DNA from: G963663365 sp963663365
GTDB taxonomy: Bacteria; Hinthialibacterota; Hinthialibacteria; Hinthialibacterales; G963663365
NCBI GenBank assembly: GCA_963663365.2
Contig: CAXXIH010000003.1
Coordinates: forward strand, 434,001 to 498,000
Direction: 5' to 3'
Length of the DNA stretch: 64,000 nt
Of the stretch, positions 42,763 through 52,263 are shown piece by piece. The position numbers were made by a program, and so were the translations under genes. Under the pieces are notes generated by a model. The model did not search any database. It had not been told where the DNA came from and worked only from the letters and a program-made list of their open reading frames with translations. The first letter of the stretch is position 1. Each line of letters starts with the position of its first letter.

Positions 42763-43356
42763 TCAGTTTCCTCGTGCTCTGCTTCGGCCACGGCGCTTAC
42801 TTTCGGGGGCTTCGCCTGTTGCATATTGAACCAGGCGGGCGATCCTTGCGCTCGCTGTCAGCTCTTTATCCCGGCCCACACGTCCTGTGCCCGCCGAATT
42901 GCTAATGTCCAGCGTTTCGATGAACAACACCGACGCTTCGTCTTCAATCAGATGTATGAAATGAAAAATGCTCTCGGGAGAACCTTCCATCTCGCTTATA
43001 TCCACCAAAAGCACTTTAAAGTCGGCCTCTTCGCGGGGCGATAGCGGCTGCATCTCGCCGTATTTCACTTTAGCCTGATCCAGGAGTTTCCTGACCTCTT
43101 TATCGAGTGCGGCCTGTTGTTCGGAAGGAGTCCCTTCCAGCACCAAATCCGTCTTGATGCGGTCGTAGCGCCCTTCCAGCCACATTTTTTCGCTTTGCAT
43201 CTTTTGACGTTCGGTGATCTCTTTTTGCAGGTTTATAATCTCCTCGTCCAATCCATTCCACCAGTCGACCGCTTGAAAGCCGCCGAGAAAACCGACCGCT
43301 CCCAATAAACTGATGACTACCAGACTGAGGAGTATTCGTTCTCTAGGTGATGCCAT
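42763..43356 (-). CDS. gspM: GspM/PilO-like T2SS inner-membrane component
   Basis: The 197-residue protein has an N-terminal membrane segment (ILLSLVVISLLGAVGFLGGF), a coiled coil (EEIINLQKEITERQKMQSEK) and a ferredoxin-like periplasmic part with MEGSPESIFHFIHLIEDEA and LFIETLDISN, as in GspM and PilO. A basic tail ends it (SKRRGRSRARG). Located right after the GspL-like gene, it should pair with it in the inner-membrane platform. Confidence 0.78.
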   Translation of the reverse strand: MASPRERILLSLVVISLLGAVGFLGGFQAVDWWNGLDEEIINLQKEITERQKMQSEKMWLEGRYDRIKTDLVLEGTPSEQQAALDKEVRKLLDQAKVKYGEMQPLSPREEADFKVLLVDISEMEGSPESIFHFIHLIEDEASVLFIETLDISNSAGTGRVGRDKELTASARIARLVQYATGEAPESKRRGRSRARGN

Positions 43357-43397
43357 AGTAAATACCTTATGCTCCAGCGGTTCCGTGGTCTTTCGCG

Positions 43398-45062
43398 CTA
43401 TCGATTGCGGCGCGACGACTCTCGCGGATCCTCACGATTGCTTTTAAGTTTGCAGCGAAATTCAAAATCCCATACTTCGATATTGTCATGTGACATTTTC
43501 GCGCTACTGCTTTTTAGTTCGATTGATTCAAACAGCTGTGCGTGGCCTCCGGTTTCACCCCGCGTGTCGTTCTGGAAATTGTTTAAAATGTTCCACACTT
43601 CGTCGATCCATTCGTGGGACCTTATCTGACCGCTTATCGTAAGATCCTTGCCTTTTTCAAAATCGTATTTGGCAAGAGATACATTCTTTGGTGGCGTATC
43701 GGGCAAGGCGCGGATTATATTATAGAAAACGGTCATGCAACTGTGTTCGTGATCGAGATAATTTTCGACCGTTTTTATATCTTTTTCCATCTGCGCATAT
43801 TTCTTAACGAGTGGCGCAAGTTCGTCATAACGCGATTTTAATTGGGCGATCTCATCCGCTTTCTCTCTGTATTTCAGATAACCGGTTGTCGCCAGCATTC
43901 CCAATCCTAAAGCCGCAAGCAGCATGACATTGATCAAAAAGTTCTTTTTTTCACGTGCCTGCCGTTCCTTGACCACATCCTTGGGAATGAGGTTGATATG
44001 ATCGATTTCAGGTTGAAGTGCGCGCAGGCCCATCCCGATTGCGGACGCGAGTTCCGTTCCGTGATATTCGGAACTGGGTGGCAATTCGCCGTTGAGCGGC
44101 GGTTGAATAATGGCATTGGTCCGCAGCCGTACACTCAGCGCGTTGGAAGGGCCGGAGGGGAGAAAACCGGCGCCTCCGCATAAGAGAAGACGGTCAACGG
44201 GGCGTCCATAACTTTCGCAACGGAAAGCCGATACTGAACGCATGACTTCCATCGATAAACGGTTGAACCAGTCCTCGATTGCTCCGCGTTCATGAGCAGG
44301 CAAAGCAGCCAACGCGGTGAAGCGTGATCCTAAATCCTGCCAACTATTTGCGCCGCCGAAAAATTCCAGCAAACGCTGTTCGGCAATGGGAAGATTTCGG
44401 CTAAAAAGAACCTTGCCTTGCGAAACGATTCCTAAATTGGTGCCCATGCGGCCTAAATCGATGATGAGGTCAGTTGTTTCCGGAGCGGTTCCCCGCCCGT
44501 ATGCCGTACATGCTCCGAATACATCGATATCAACCGCGTCGGGACGTACACCCGCTTCCGCGCAGATATCCAAATAGGACATGATTTCTTCGCGTAGCGC
44601 GCTGACCATCATGATGAGCGTTTCATGTTCACCGGTTTGCTGCAAAACCTCGAAATCGATTTCGAGCGCTTCCACCGGAAATGGAACGTGCCGCTCAATG
44701 TCGTAGAACAACATCGTACGGATTTCATTGGGGTCGGCCGAAGGAAGCGTAATATAACGAACAGTGGCCACACCACGCGATAATCCCAAAATAACTTTGC
44801 CCCTAAGAGCGCCATGACGGCTTAATGCCTTCTTGAGTGCTTCTGTACGCCGTGCATCCAGTGACAATTCATCGACAGTGCCTTCGGGTTTGGGGGGAAG
44901 CGGTTCCACGGTGATTTTCGAGACGGAAAGATTGTCCGCATCATCCACACCCAATGTGGCGATCTTCACCGAGTAGGATCCCAAATCGATGGCTGTTGCC
45001 CAACGTTTGCCGCGTCCCAGCTTCGCTGATTTATTTCCTCTATCACGTGCTCCACGAGCCAT
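43398..45062 (-). CDS. gspL: GspL-like protein: PilM actin-fold fused to PilN-like segment
   Basis: Residues 20-370 are a PilM/GspL actin-like domain (RWATAIDLGSYSVKIATLG, DPNEIRTMLFYDIERHVPF, TTDLIIDLGRMGTNLGIVS, DRLLLCGGAGFLPS). Then come LINLIPKDVV-type residues (DHINLIPKDVVKERQAREKK), a membrane helix (NFLINVMLLAALGLGMLATT) and a periplasmic part with a coiled coil, the PilN layout. The 554-residue chain therefore combines PilM and PilN as GspL does. It should bind the GspE ATPase and connect it to GspM. Confidence 0.87.
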   Translation of the reverse strand: MARGARDRGNKSAKLGRGKRWATAIDLGSYSVKIATLGVDDADNLSVSKITVEPLPPKPEGTVDELSLDARRTEALKKALSRHGALRGKVILGLSRGVATVRYITLPSADPNEIRTMLFYDIERHVPFPVEALEIDFEVLQQTGEHETLIMMVSALREEIMSYLDICAEAGVRPDAVDIDVFGACTAYGRGTAPETTDLIIDLGRMGTNLGIVSQGKVLFSRNLPIAEQRLLEFFGGANSWQDLGSRFTALAALPAHERGAIEDWFNRLSMEVMRSVSAFRCESYGRPVDRLLLCGGAGFLPSGPSNALSVRLRTNAIIQPPLNGELPPSSEYHGTELASAIGMGLRALQPEIDHINLIPKDVVKERQAREKKNFLINVMLLAALGLGMLATTGYLKYREKADEIAQLKSRYDELAPLVKKYAQMEKDIKTVENYLDHEHSCMTVFYNIIRALPDTPPKNVSLAKYDFEKGKDLTISGQIRSHEWIDEVWNILNNFQNDTRGETGGHAQLFESIELKSSSAKMSHDNIEVWDFEFRCKLKSNREDPRESSRRNR

Positions 45063-45094
45063 AATTCATTCTCATCTTTAACCAATAAATTGAC

Positions 45095-46444
45095 TTATCT
45101 TCGGCGCCGTGTGCCACGGCTTCTTTTTTTGCTGCTCTGACCGAAGTAAAGATCTTGAGCGTCTTCAAGTGTTTCAAATTCGACTGTTGTCAGTACGACT
45201 TGTTCCATATCTTCGGGTACATCGGTTTCTTCACCAAAATACGGCAACTGATCTTCTTCAATGAATTGCCTGCGCACAATGGCGTGCAATCCACGCTGGA
45301 TATCCTTGTATTCAGCGAGCACGGTGATTTCAAAATAACCGGACGCAATTGTGCATGTCGATTGAAGCAACGAGTTGATGACCTGAGGATCTAAATCGGC
45401 CGCTTTATCGAAATGCATATCATCGCCGTCCGAATCGTCACGGGTTCGCATTACCCGGTCATCGTCGGTGTATTGTGTTTTATCCGAGCCATCGCGATAT
45501 TCCGCAATTTCCGAGGCCATCTTGTCGGCATCTTCACCCAGGATCGGATACAACAGTGCATAAAGGACCTCATACGGCGCCGTATTCAAGTTGCATCGCT
45601 TGCCATAGGTTGTAATGAAATTTTTGATGCCTGGTGAGGCGAAGCGGTCGCCGTCATCGGGTGGCCAGGATTTATTGCCGTCTCGCTCGTTAGGATCCGT
45701 GCGTCCGTTATGATTGGCGTCTTCTCCGAAATAGAGCGACGGAGTAATACCCCACACCAGCAAGAGTTCTTCCCTCGAGGAGAAATTGGCGTTCTTCGGA
45801 ACGAATATTACCGGCTGTTGTTCTTCCCGTCTGCGATTGCGGCGCTGGCGGGGATTGTAATAGGTCATTTCCGTATCGCGGTCGCCCAATTCCCGGTCTT
45901 CACCGACATCCGCCGGATCAGTGTCACCATCCATCCAATCTTTCAGCGCACCGGCCAATGCCCATGCTTGATCCTCGTCTTCATAGGCAACCTTAGTCAT
46001 CAGGGCAAAAAGCATATCGACCGAAACTTGCTGATTGTTAATCGGAAATTTGGCTGTCTCGTCGCGGACCGTAACAGTGTAATGGCCGCCCGCATATTCC
46101 ACGTTATCGTATAACTTCGGATAATAGGCCCATGCTTCATTACCCCCGTCGTATACAAAACGGTCGTCGTCGTCGAAATCGACAATCTCTTCTCGAATTT
46201 CGACATTCTGATCTTTAAGAGCATCTTCACGCAACAGGATCAGCGCTTGGCGGTATCCGACTTTGGCAATGGCATCGGCTCGGGCGGCGTCTTGTTGGAA
46301 CTTAACCATCTTCAGATCAATTTTCGCTCTCGATGCAAATGTCAAAGTTAGTGTTGAGAGAATCATAAGAATCCACAGCACGATAATGATCGCGAAGCCT
46401 TCTTCCCGCCGATGGCGGGTTATGCTGCGTCGTTCGATTCTCAT
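45095..46444 (-). CDS. gspK: minor pseudopilin GspK
   Basis: The prepilin-type signal REEGFAIIIVLWILMILSTL lacks Glu at +5 (Ile there), a known GspK feature. The large globular domain (449 residues total) has the GspK marks: NQQVSVDMLFALM, LAGALKDWMDGDTDPAD, SSREELLLVWGI and CNLNTAPYEVLYALL (helix-hairpin-helix type). GspK tops the pseudopilus tip. Its start overlaps the gspJ stop (ATGA). Confidence 0.92.
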   Translation of the reverse strand: MRIERRSITRHRREEGFAIIIVLWILMILSTLTLTFASRAKIDLKMVKFQQDAARADAIAKVGYRQALILLREDALKDQNVEIREEIVDFDDDDRFVYDGGNEAWAYYPKLYDNVEYAGGHYTVTVRDETAKFPINNQQVSVDMLFALMTKVAYEDEDQAWALAGALKDWMDGDTDPADVGEDRELGDRDTEMTYYNPRQRRNRRREEQQPVIFVPKNANFSSREELLLVWGITPSLYFGEDANHNGRTDPNERDGNKSWPPDDGDRFASPGIKNFITTYGKRCNLNTAPYEVLYALLYPILGEDADKMASEIAEYRDGSDKTQYTDDDRVMRTRDDSDGDDMHFDKAADLDPQVINSLLQSTCTIASGYFEITVLAEYKDIQRGLHAIVRRQFIEEDQLPYFGEETDVPEDMEQVVLTTVEFETLEDAQDLYFGQSSKKRSRGTRRRR

Positions 46445-47529
46445 TGAGGTATAGCCGCCGGTGTTTCGTTCACGGGTCGGTTCGGATTTTCACCGGTAAC
46501 CGGCCCTGAGGACGCTCCTCCGGCTTCATCCGAACCCGTGATTGTTGTGCTCGTACGGCCTCGGAATATATCTTCCGCGCTAGCTTGATTTAGCGAACTG
46601 GCCGGGATGTCGACCATCGTGGCCATTTGTTGTCCATTTGTAAGTTCGAAGACCATCGCCACAGCCGTTGGAAGTCCTTTTTCGCGATAATAAATTCCAT
46701 CGGCGTTTTTAATATCGCGCACTTCACTCCGTTGGATTTGCTCTTGGATGACTTGGCGGGAATCCCAAGTGTTTACCCAACCGTCTTCTCCGAAGTAAGA
46801 GAGTTTGAACTGTTTGATATTGTTCATATAGACAACTTGCGCGCCGTCCCATCCGACATCCCCCGCAAGATCCTCGAGCAGATATTCATCTTCGCTACGA
46901 ACTTGGCGGTAGCGGACGCGTGTCGAGGGATTTTGACCACCGACAACAATTCCTTCCAAATTCATCTCATACTCTTGTGCGTAAAACCAAACCGCCAACC
47001 GAACTTCTGTAAGATGGCGGACGGTTTCAAATTTTATCTGCTTTTTATCGCTGTCGTGAAAAACGCGAACTTCCTGAATATCCAAAGATGGTGGCGGCGC
47101 GTCCTCATCGGCTTTTTCCACGGCTTGTAGAACCGTAAAGGCTTTTCGCGCAAATGAAACTTCCTTTTCAGAGCCTTTGAAAACAATGTTTCCTTGTTCT
47201 TCATCCTCAACCAGCATGCCGAAATTGACCAAGGACTCATCATCCTGATATTGGTTATTCGGCTTCCACTGCGATTCGGGCGAGATCGCATTCCGCAATT
47301 GAGTTTGCAGCCGTGCAATACCGATTCGCACATCTTGATAAAGTTCGAGGTTTTCGTTTCCGCTTCGCAATGCGGCCATTCCCGCATTCATCGTAATAAA
47401 CACGCTGGCGACGACCATCGCCAAAAGCATGGAAGCCAACACCAGTTCCAATAACGTGAAACCGGATTGGCTGCTTCGCCGTCCGCCGGGAGATTTCAAG
47501 CGATATAAATGCAGTGTTCCTGTGTTCAT
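46441..47529 (-). CDS. gspJ: minor pseudopilin GspJ
   Basis: I use ATG 47529 (MNTGTLHLYRLKSPGGRRSS), which overlaps the gspI stop by ATGA; the frame extends upstream inside gspI without need. The 362-residue product has a prepilin signal SGFTLLELVLASMLLAMVVA with Glu at +5. A long beta-rich domain follows, ending in a disordered Ser/Pro tail (SGPVTGENPNRPVNETP). GspJ is normally near 200 residues, so this one is long. Confidence 0.85.
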   Translation of the reverse strand: MNTGTLHLYRLKSPGGRRSSQSGFTLLELVLASMLLAMVVASVFITMNAGMAALRSGNENLELYQDVRIGIARLQTQLRNAISPESQWKPNNQYQDDESLVNFGMLVEDEEQGNIVFKGSEKEVSFARKAFTVLQAVEKADEDAPPPSLDIQEVRVFHDSDKKQIKFETVRHLTEVRLAVWFYAQEYEMNLEGIVVGGQNPSTRVRYRQVRSEDEYLLEDLAGDVGWDGAQVVYMNNIKQFKLSYFGEDGWVNTWDSRQVIQEQIQRSEVRDIKNADGIYYREKGLPTAVAMVFELTNGQQMATMVDIPASSLNQASAEDIFRGRTSTTITGSDEAGGASSGPVTGENPNRPVNETPAAIPQ

Positions 47530-47975
47530 CGCAGTAAATCCCGCCGGATGCGCGCAGCCGGAGCTATCGTTTCCATGGAGAATTCGGTCTTCTGATTTTT
47601 GTACCACCAAAAGGTTGTGACCTTTAGTGTGTAAGCCAGACGGTCGCTGTCGAATTCGACATCCGATTCCCACCAGTACTCCGGTTGACCATAATCGTCA
47701 TAGCGGCCGTTGTCGCTGCCCTGCCGTCCATCGTATTTATTGGTGTACTGCAGTTCCAGTTCCAGCAGCCGGATTTGGGTTAAATAAAGGGCTGTTGAAT
47801 AACGTTCTGCCGCGCGGCTGTAATCGATACACATCCGCATGCTTTGGATGATGACTGTGCCGGATACCGCGAGGATAGTCATTGCCAATACAACCTCGAT
47901 CAACAAATAGCCGTCCTGCGCCGTGCTGTATGCGCGGCGTGAAGAACAGCTGTATTGTGGTTGATATCCCGTCAT
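47526..47975 (-). CDS. gspI: minor pseudopilin GspI
   Basis: The 149-residue protein has a prepilin signal QDGYLLIEVVLAMTILAVSG (Glu at +5) and a short globular part (ALYLTQIRLLELELQY, then YTLKVTTFWWYKNQKTEF). Size and position between gspH and gspJ fit GspI. The stop overlaps the gspJ start. Confidence 0.83.
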   Translation of the reverse strand: MTGYQPQYSCSSRRAYSTAQDGYLLIEVVLAMTILAVSGTVIIQSMRMCIDYSRAAERYSTALYLTQIRLLELELQYTNKYDGRQGSDNGRYDDYGQPEYWWESDVEFDSDRLAYTLKVTTFWWYKNQKTEFSMETIAPAARIRRDLLR

Positions 47976-47993
47976 CGTGTTGCCGCCTGCGGA

Positions 47994-48638
47994 TTAGCTC
48001 TTTTCTTCTTCGTCCCAGTAACCTTCAAAGAAATCGTCTGCGTCGCGGTCCGAGTAACTCTCTAGAACACTAATCTTTCCGGTATTGCTATTGAGTCTGA
48101 TAAATATGTACCGGTCGTTTCTATCGTTGTCCGGGTCCAAGCGGGCTAGAATTAAATGCATTCCATCGCACGAGCCATCCGGATAAAAGACCAACCGCGC
48201 CTCGTCGCGGCGCACAACATCGTCTTTCAGTGGCAAATAACAATACGTAAACTCATAATCCTTCGGTAACTTGCCATCCAGAGTCTTCAATGTTTTTTGT
48301 CTTCGACGAGAACTGCGCGTGCGGGATCCCCGCCGTTTGCTCTCTCTTTCCTCATCAAGAACTTCCATCCAATATTCGCCTTCGCGGATATCGGCGATCA
48401 ATGTCTGTGGCTGTTGTTCCAAAACCGCGCGTTGATGGGCGTAGTTGATTAGTTCGATCAATTTAGTCGCTACTCGCGCCATCTCCGACTGTTGGTACAT
48501 ACCCTTAAATTTGGGAACGGCAAATGCAGTCATGATTCCCAATAAAAGAATCACAACGACCAGCTCAATAAGCGAAAATCCGCCGTTTGTGGCGGCTCGC
48601 GTTCGCCGGTTTATCTCTCGCATCTGCATTTGCTGCAT
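47994..48638 (-). CDS. gspH: minor pseudopilin GspH
   Basis: The prepilin signal reads NGGFSLIELVVVILLLGIMT, with Glu at +5. The following helix and beta part (MARVATKLIELINYAHQRAVLEQQPQ-like, then EARLVFYPDGSCDG) fit GspH/FimT; the phrase FYPDGS is typical. It has 214 residues, including a basic insert (RGSRTRSSRRRQK). It lies 121 bp after gspG, beyond a strong hairpin. Confidence 0.85.
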   Translation of the reverse strand: MQQMQMREINRRTRAATNGGFSLIELVVVILLLGIMTAFAVPKFKGMYQQSEMARVATKLIELINYAHQRAVLEQQPQTLIADIREGEYWMEVLDEERESKRRGSRTRSSRRRQKTLKTLDGKLPKDYEFTYCYLPLKDDVVRRDEARLVFYPDGSCDGMHLILARLDPDNDRNDRYIFIRLNSNTGKISVLESYSDRDADDFFEGYWDEEEKS

Positions 48639-48693
48639 TGCAATCCTTTAGGGCTTCAAGAACTCCGGTGGCAAAATGTGCGGATGCGGGTAA

Positions 48694-48734
48694 GGCGAAA
48701 TTCCCGGCGGTTGGCTATGCCGGGAATTTCCGCC
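48694..48734 (-). promoter_or_regulatory. intra-operon hairpin between gspG and gspH
   Basis: GGCGAAATTCCCGGC (48694-48708) pairs with GCCGGGAATTT-C-CGCC (48719-48734), with one bulged C and a 10-nt loop. No T run follows on the transcribed strand, so it is not a standard terminator. It probably protects or limits the mRNA so that gspG is expressed more than the minor pseudopilins (inference). Confidence 0.65.
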
Positions 48735-48759
48735 TCACGCACCATTCTCATCCGTTTTA

Positions 48760-49197
48760 TTAAACGTCCTCTTCTTCCCAGTTCCCGACATCGTCTTCAG
48801 TGTCTTCTTGGCCGTCAGGGCCCGCTGAGAAGAGATCGTAATCTTCGTTATATTCGCCGGGTGTCCGGTAGATATATTCATATCCCCACGGATCTTTAAA
48901 ACTCTTTTTGCTTAAATAACCGCCTTCTTTCCAATTGGCCACACCGGGATCGTTGATGAGCGCATCGAGTCCATCTTCATTGGTGGGGATGTCACCGGTG
49001 TCGATCTCGAAATTCTGAATGGCAAGTTCCAAAGCACTGATATCGGATTTGGCCCGGTTGATCTTGGCTGTCTTGGCAACGCCGCGGAAACGGACCACGA
49101 CTGCGCCGGCCAGAATCCCGATAATCGTGATGACCAACAGAAGTTCGACCAAAGTGAAACCGGCTTTGCGTTGCTTCTTTGAACGCTTCCCTAACAT
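48760..49197 (-). CDS. gspG: major pseudopilin GspG
   Basis: GspG builds the shaft of the pseudopilus that pushes substrates through GspD. The signal reads KAGFTLVELLLVITIIGILA with Glu at +5. The body carries GspG hallmarks: ALELAIQNFEIDTGDIPTNE, DGLDALINDPG, GGYLSKKSFKDPWGYEY and the calcium-site end DYDLFSAGPDGQEDTEDD. The 145-residue length is normal. Confidence 0.96.
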   Translation of the reverse strand: MLGKRSKKQRKAGFTLVELLLVITIIGILAGAVVVRFRGVAKTAKINRAKSDISALELAIQNFEIDTGDIPTNEDGLDALINDPGVANWKEGGYLSKKSFKDPWGYEYIYRTPGEYNEDYDLFSAGPDGQEDTEDDVGNWEEEDV

Positions 49198-49300
49198 GTT
49201 CTTTCTCCTTTATTTTTTCTCTATCGTTCTATTTCATAACGGCCAAAAAAACCGTGAATCGGCTGTTGTTTTATGCGTAGCGTTTTGCCGCCGCATTTGC

Positions 49301-50509
49301 TTACCCGCCTCCGAGGGCGGAACTCAGGTTGAAAATCGGCATAATCATTGAAAACACGATAAAACCGACAACGATAGCCATGATGACAATCATGAGCGGT
49401 TCCATGAGTGTTGTTAATGTCTTGATCACGCGTTCGGTCTCGGCTTCAAAACTATCGGCCACGCGGTTTAGGGTAACCTCCAACTCTCCGGTTTCTTCAC
49501 CGACCGCGACCATGTTGACGGCAATGGGTGGAAAAAGATCGCTTTTGCCCATGCGGTCTGAAAGATGCTGGCCTTCACGGATATCCTGCCCCATCGTGCG
49601 TACGTCTTTGGCCAAGACTTCGTTTCCGATTACCGCCTCGGTGATATCCAACGCTTGCAGAATATTGACGCCGTTGCCGAGTAGTGTTCCCAAAGTCCGC
49701 GCGAATTTGGCGACTTCACGTTTACGGACAAGATCGCCTAAAAGCGGGAGTTTGAGTTTCAAAATGTCGACTTGTTCGCGTCCGGCATCGGTTTTGACAT
49801 ATTGCCGAAAAAGAATGAAGGCGATAATTGTCGCCGTAATGACGATATACCAATAACTGCGTACAAATTCCGAAACTCCCATCAGCAATAGTGTCGAAGC
49901 GGGCAAAACCGCTCCTGCGTCTTGAAACATCGTTTGGAATTTCGGAATGACCACGCTAAACAAAATTCCCACAACACCCACCATGACCACCACCATAATG
50001 ATGGGATACGTCATTGCCGAAATGACTTTTGAACGTGTTTCCGCTTCGTTCTCTAAGAACTCGGCAAGGCGTTTAAGAACATCATCCAGCGAACCGCCCG
50101 CCTCTCCGGCGCGCACCATAGCGCAATAAAGTTCCGAAAAGACTTTTTTATGTTTGGATAAGGCCGTCGAAAAGGGAACGCCTTCAACGACATCGTTGTT
50201 GATGCTTTTCAGAATTTCCAGCATTTTTTGATTGGGGGTCTGCTTTGCCAGGACTTCCAATGAACGGGAAAGCGGCAGGCCCGCATTTAATAGATCGCTG
50301 AGCTGCCGTGTAAACGTCATAACATCTTTACGTGCGACCCGTCCCAATGAAAAACTAAACGTTATACCTTCGGCATGTTTCTTTTCGATGGTAATTGGAA
50401 AAACCTGCATCTGCTGCAGACGCATTACAACAGCCTTGCGGTCGTCCGCTTCAACAACGCCGTTTACGACTTCACCTGTAAGTTTTTTTGCCGTATACGA
50501 AAATTTCAA
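49301..50509 (-). CDS. gspF: T2SS inner-membrane platform protein GspF
   Basis: The 402-residue protein has two T2SF domains, each followed by a membrane segment: MTFTRQLSDLLNAGLPLSRS, AGEAGGSLDDVLKRLAEFLE, and the second copy FARTLGTLLGNGVNILQALD with VGEETGELEVTLNRVADSFE. It begins MKFSYTAKKLTGEVVNGVVE, as usual. GspF links the ATPase to pseudopilus assembly. It lies 44 bp after gspE. Confidence 0.96.
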   Translation of the reverse strand: MKFSYTAKKLTGEVVNGVVEADDRKAVVMRLQQMQVFPITIEKKHAEGITFSFSLGRVARKDVMTFTRQLSDLLNAGLPLSRSLEVLAKQTPNQKMLEILKSINNDVVEGVPFSTALSKHKKVFSELYCAMVRAGEAGGSLDDVLKRLAEFLENEAETRSKVISAMTYPIIMVVVMVGVVGILFSVVIPKFQTMFQDAGAVLPASTLLLMGVSEFVRSYWYIVITATIIAFILFRQYVKTDAGREQVDILKLKLPLLGDLVRKREVAKFARTLGTLLGNGVNILQALDITEAVIGNEVLAKDVRTMGQDIREGQHLSDRMGKSDLFPPIAVNMVAVGEETGELEVTLNRVADSFEAETERVIKTLTTLMEPLMIVIMAIVVGFIVFSMIMPIFNLSSALGGG

Positions 50510-50553
50510 ACCTTGATCTCCTTGTGAGATACTTCAATCCGGTGCAACTGCGA

Positions 50554-52263
50554 TTACCATTCCTGCGTAACGCGGACCAGTTCATCTAATGTTGTCGTTC
50601 CGTCCAAAACCCGGTCCAAGGCGTTTTGGCGCAGGGTTTTCATTCCGGCCTTGAGCGCGGCATCTTTGATGCGGCTGGCGCCGACACGTTCCACGGTCAG
50701 ATCGCGAATGTTTTCGTCCATGTTCATGATTTCGTAAATCGCCAAGCGTCCCCGGTATCCCAAAAATTTGCAGGCTTCACATCCCCGCCCATGGTAATAC
50801 TTGGCGCTTTCGTATTCCTCGCCATCCAAATTCAGTCCTATCAGCAAATCATGATCCGGGACAAATTCTTCTCGGCATTCCGGACATATCTTACGAACCA
50901 AACGTTGGGCGACGACGCCGATAACGGATGATGAAACCAAATAGGGTTCAACACCCATATCGATAAGACGTGTGACCGCGCCCGGGGCATCGTTTGTATG
51001 CAAGGTTGTGAAAACCAAGTGGCCGGTGAGCGCGGCTTGGATGGCGATTTCCGCTGTTTCAAAGTCACGGGTTTCACCGACAAGCATGATATCGGGGTCC
51101 TGCCTCAAGAGTGCGCGCAGGATTCTGGCAAACGTTAGTCCGATTTTGGGCTGGACTTGTATCTGAACCAATCCCTTCATGTGATATTCAATCGGTTCTT
51201 CGATGGTAATGATTTTTGTTTCGATTTTGTTCAGTTTGGCCAGCGATGCATAAAGCGTGGTGGTTTTTCCGCTTCCGGTTGGTCCGGTCACCAAAATAAT
51301 CCCGTGGGGCTTGGTAATAAGCGAATGAAACAGGCCTAATGAATGGGGATCGAATCCGAGTTGAGCCAACTCGTACATCGATGAGTCGCGGTTCAGAATA
51401 CGAATAACGATGCTTTCGCCATATCCTGTCGGGACGGTTGAAACACGCAAGTCGTATTCAAGTTTTCCGCTACGAATATTGATACGGCCGTCTTGTGGGA
51501 GCCTCTTCTCGGCGATGTTCATATCGGCCATGATTTTGATACGCGAAATAACAGCCGATTGGTAATGGCGAATGCTGGGAGGCACGGCCGCTTCATACAG
51601 AAGGCCGTCAATGCGGTACCGGATGCGCAATTCATCTTCAAAAGGCTCGAAGTGGATATCCGTGGCCCGGTCTTCAACCGCCTCCTGCATAATCTGGTTG
51701 ACGAAACGGATAATGGATGCGTCTTCATCGACAACGTCGATGTCTCGATCCGCGCCCAGCTCGGTGTCGTCACCGTCATATCCGTCCCGCTCAAGAATGT
51801 CGCCCAGCGTATCCGCGCCGATGCCGTAATATTGCTTGATCGCTTCGCGAATATCTGCGCTGGGTGCGAGCACCGGTTCAACATCTACTTTGAGCAACAA
51901 ACGTAAATCGTCCAGTGCATGAAAATTGAGTGGATCGGCGGTCGCGACTTTTAGCGTGTTGCCCTCAAAACTGACCGGGATGATGTTGTATTTATGCACG
52001 AAACGCACCGGAACCATCTTCATGATCTCTTCCGTGAGCGTAAGCGCACCTAAATCGATGCTTTGAACACCCAAATGGGATGTAAGCGCATCGATAATCC
52101 GCGTCTCTGCGGCGATATTTGAATCGATGAGAATGGTGTCGAGATTCTTGCCGGTCTGTTCCTGGATGGCCACCGCCCGATTGACATCTTCGGAGGAGAT
52201 GACTTCTAAGGAACGCAACAGCTCTCCATATCGGCGTGAAAGAATTCCCGGTGATTGTTTCAT
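50554..52263 (-). CDS. gspE: T2SS assembly ATPase GspE
   Basis: The 569-residue hexameric ATPase has an N-terminal MshEN/T2SSE-N domain (about 10-150). The ATPase core follows: DIHFEPFEDELRIRYRIDG, Walker A GPTGSGKTTTLYA (about 327-339), the Asp box TIEEPIEY, Walker B DIMLVGETRD and the His box TGHLVFTTLHTNDAPGA. A zinc-binding Cys motif, CPEC then CEAC, lies near residues 467-505. It opens the operon. A 14-bp palindrome lies about 270 bp upstream. Confidence 0.96.
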   Translation of the reverse strand: MKQSPGILSRRYGELLRSLEVISSEDVNRAVAIQEQTGKNLDTILIDSNIAAETRIIDALTSHLGVQSIDLGALTLTEEIMKMVPVRFVHKYNIIPVSFEGNTLKVATADPLNFHALDDLRLLLKVDVEPVLAPSADIREAIKQYYGIGADTLGDILERDGYDGDDTELGADRDIDVVDEDASIIRFVNQIMQEAVEDRATDIHFEPFEDELRIRYRIDGLLYEAAVPPSIRHYQSAVISRIKIMADMNIAEKRLPQDGRINIRSGKLEYDLRVSTVPTGYGESIVIRILNRDSSMYELAQLGFDPHSLGLFHSLITKPHGIILVTGPTGSGKTTTLYASLAKLNKIETKIITIEEPIEYHMKGLVQIQVQPKIGLTFARILRALLRQDPDIMLVGETRDFETAEIAIQAALTGHLVFTTLHTNDAPGAVTRLIDMGVEPYLVSSSVIGVVAQRLVRKICPECREEFVPDHDLLIGLNLDGEEYESAKYYHGRGCEACKFLGYRGRLAIYEIMNMDENIRDLTVERVGASRIKDAALKAGMKTLRQNALDRVLDGTTTLDELVRVTQEW

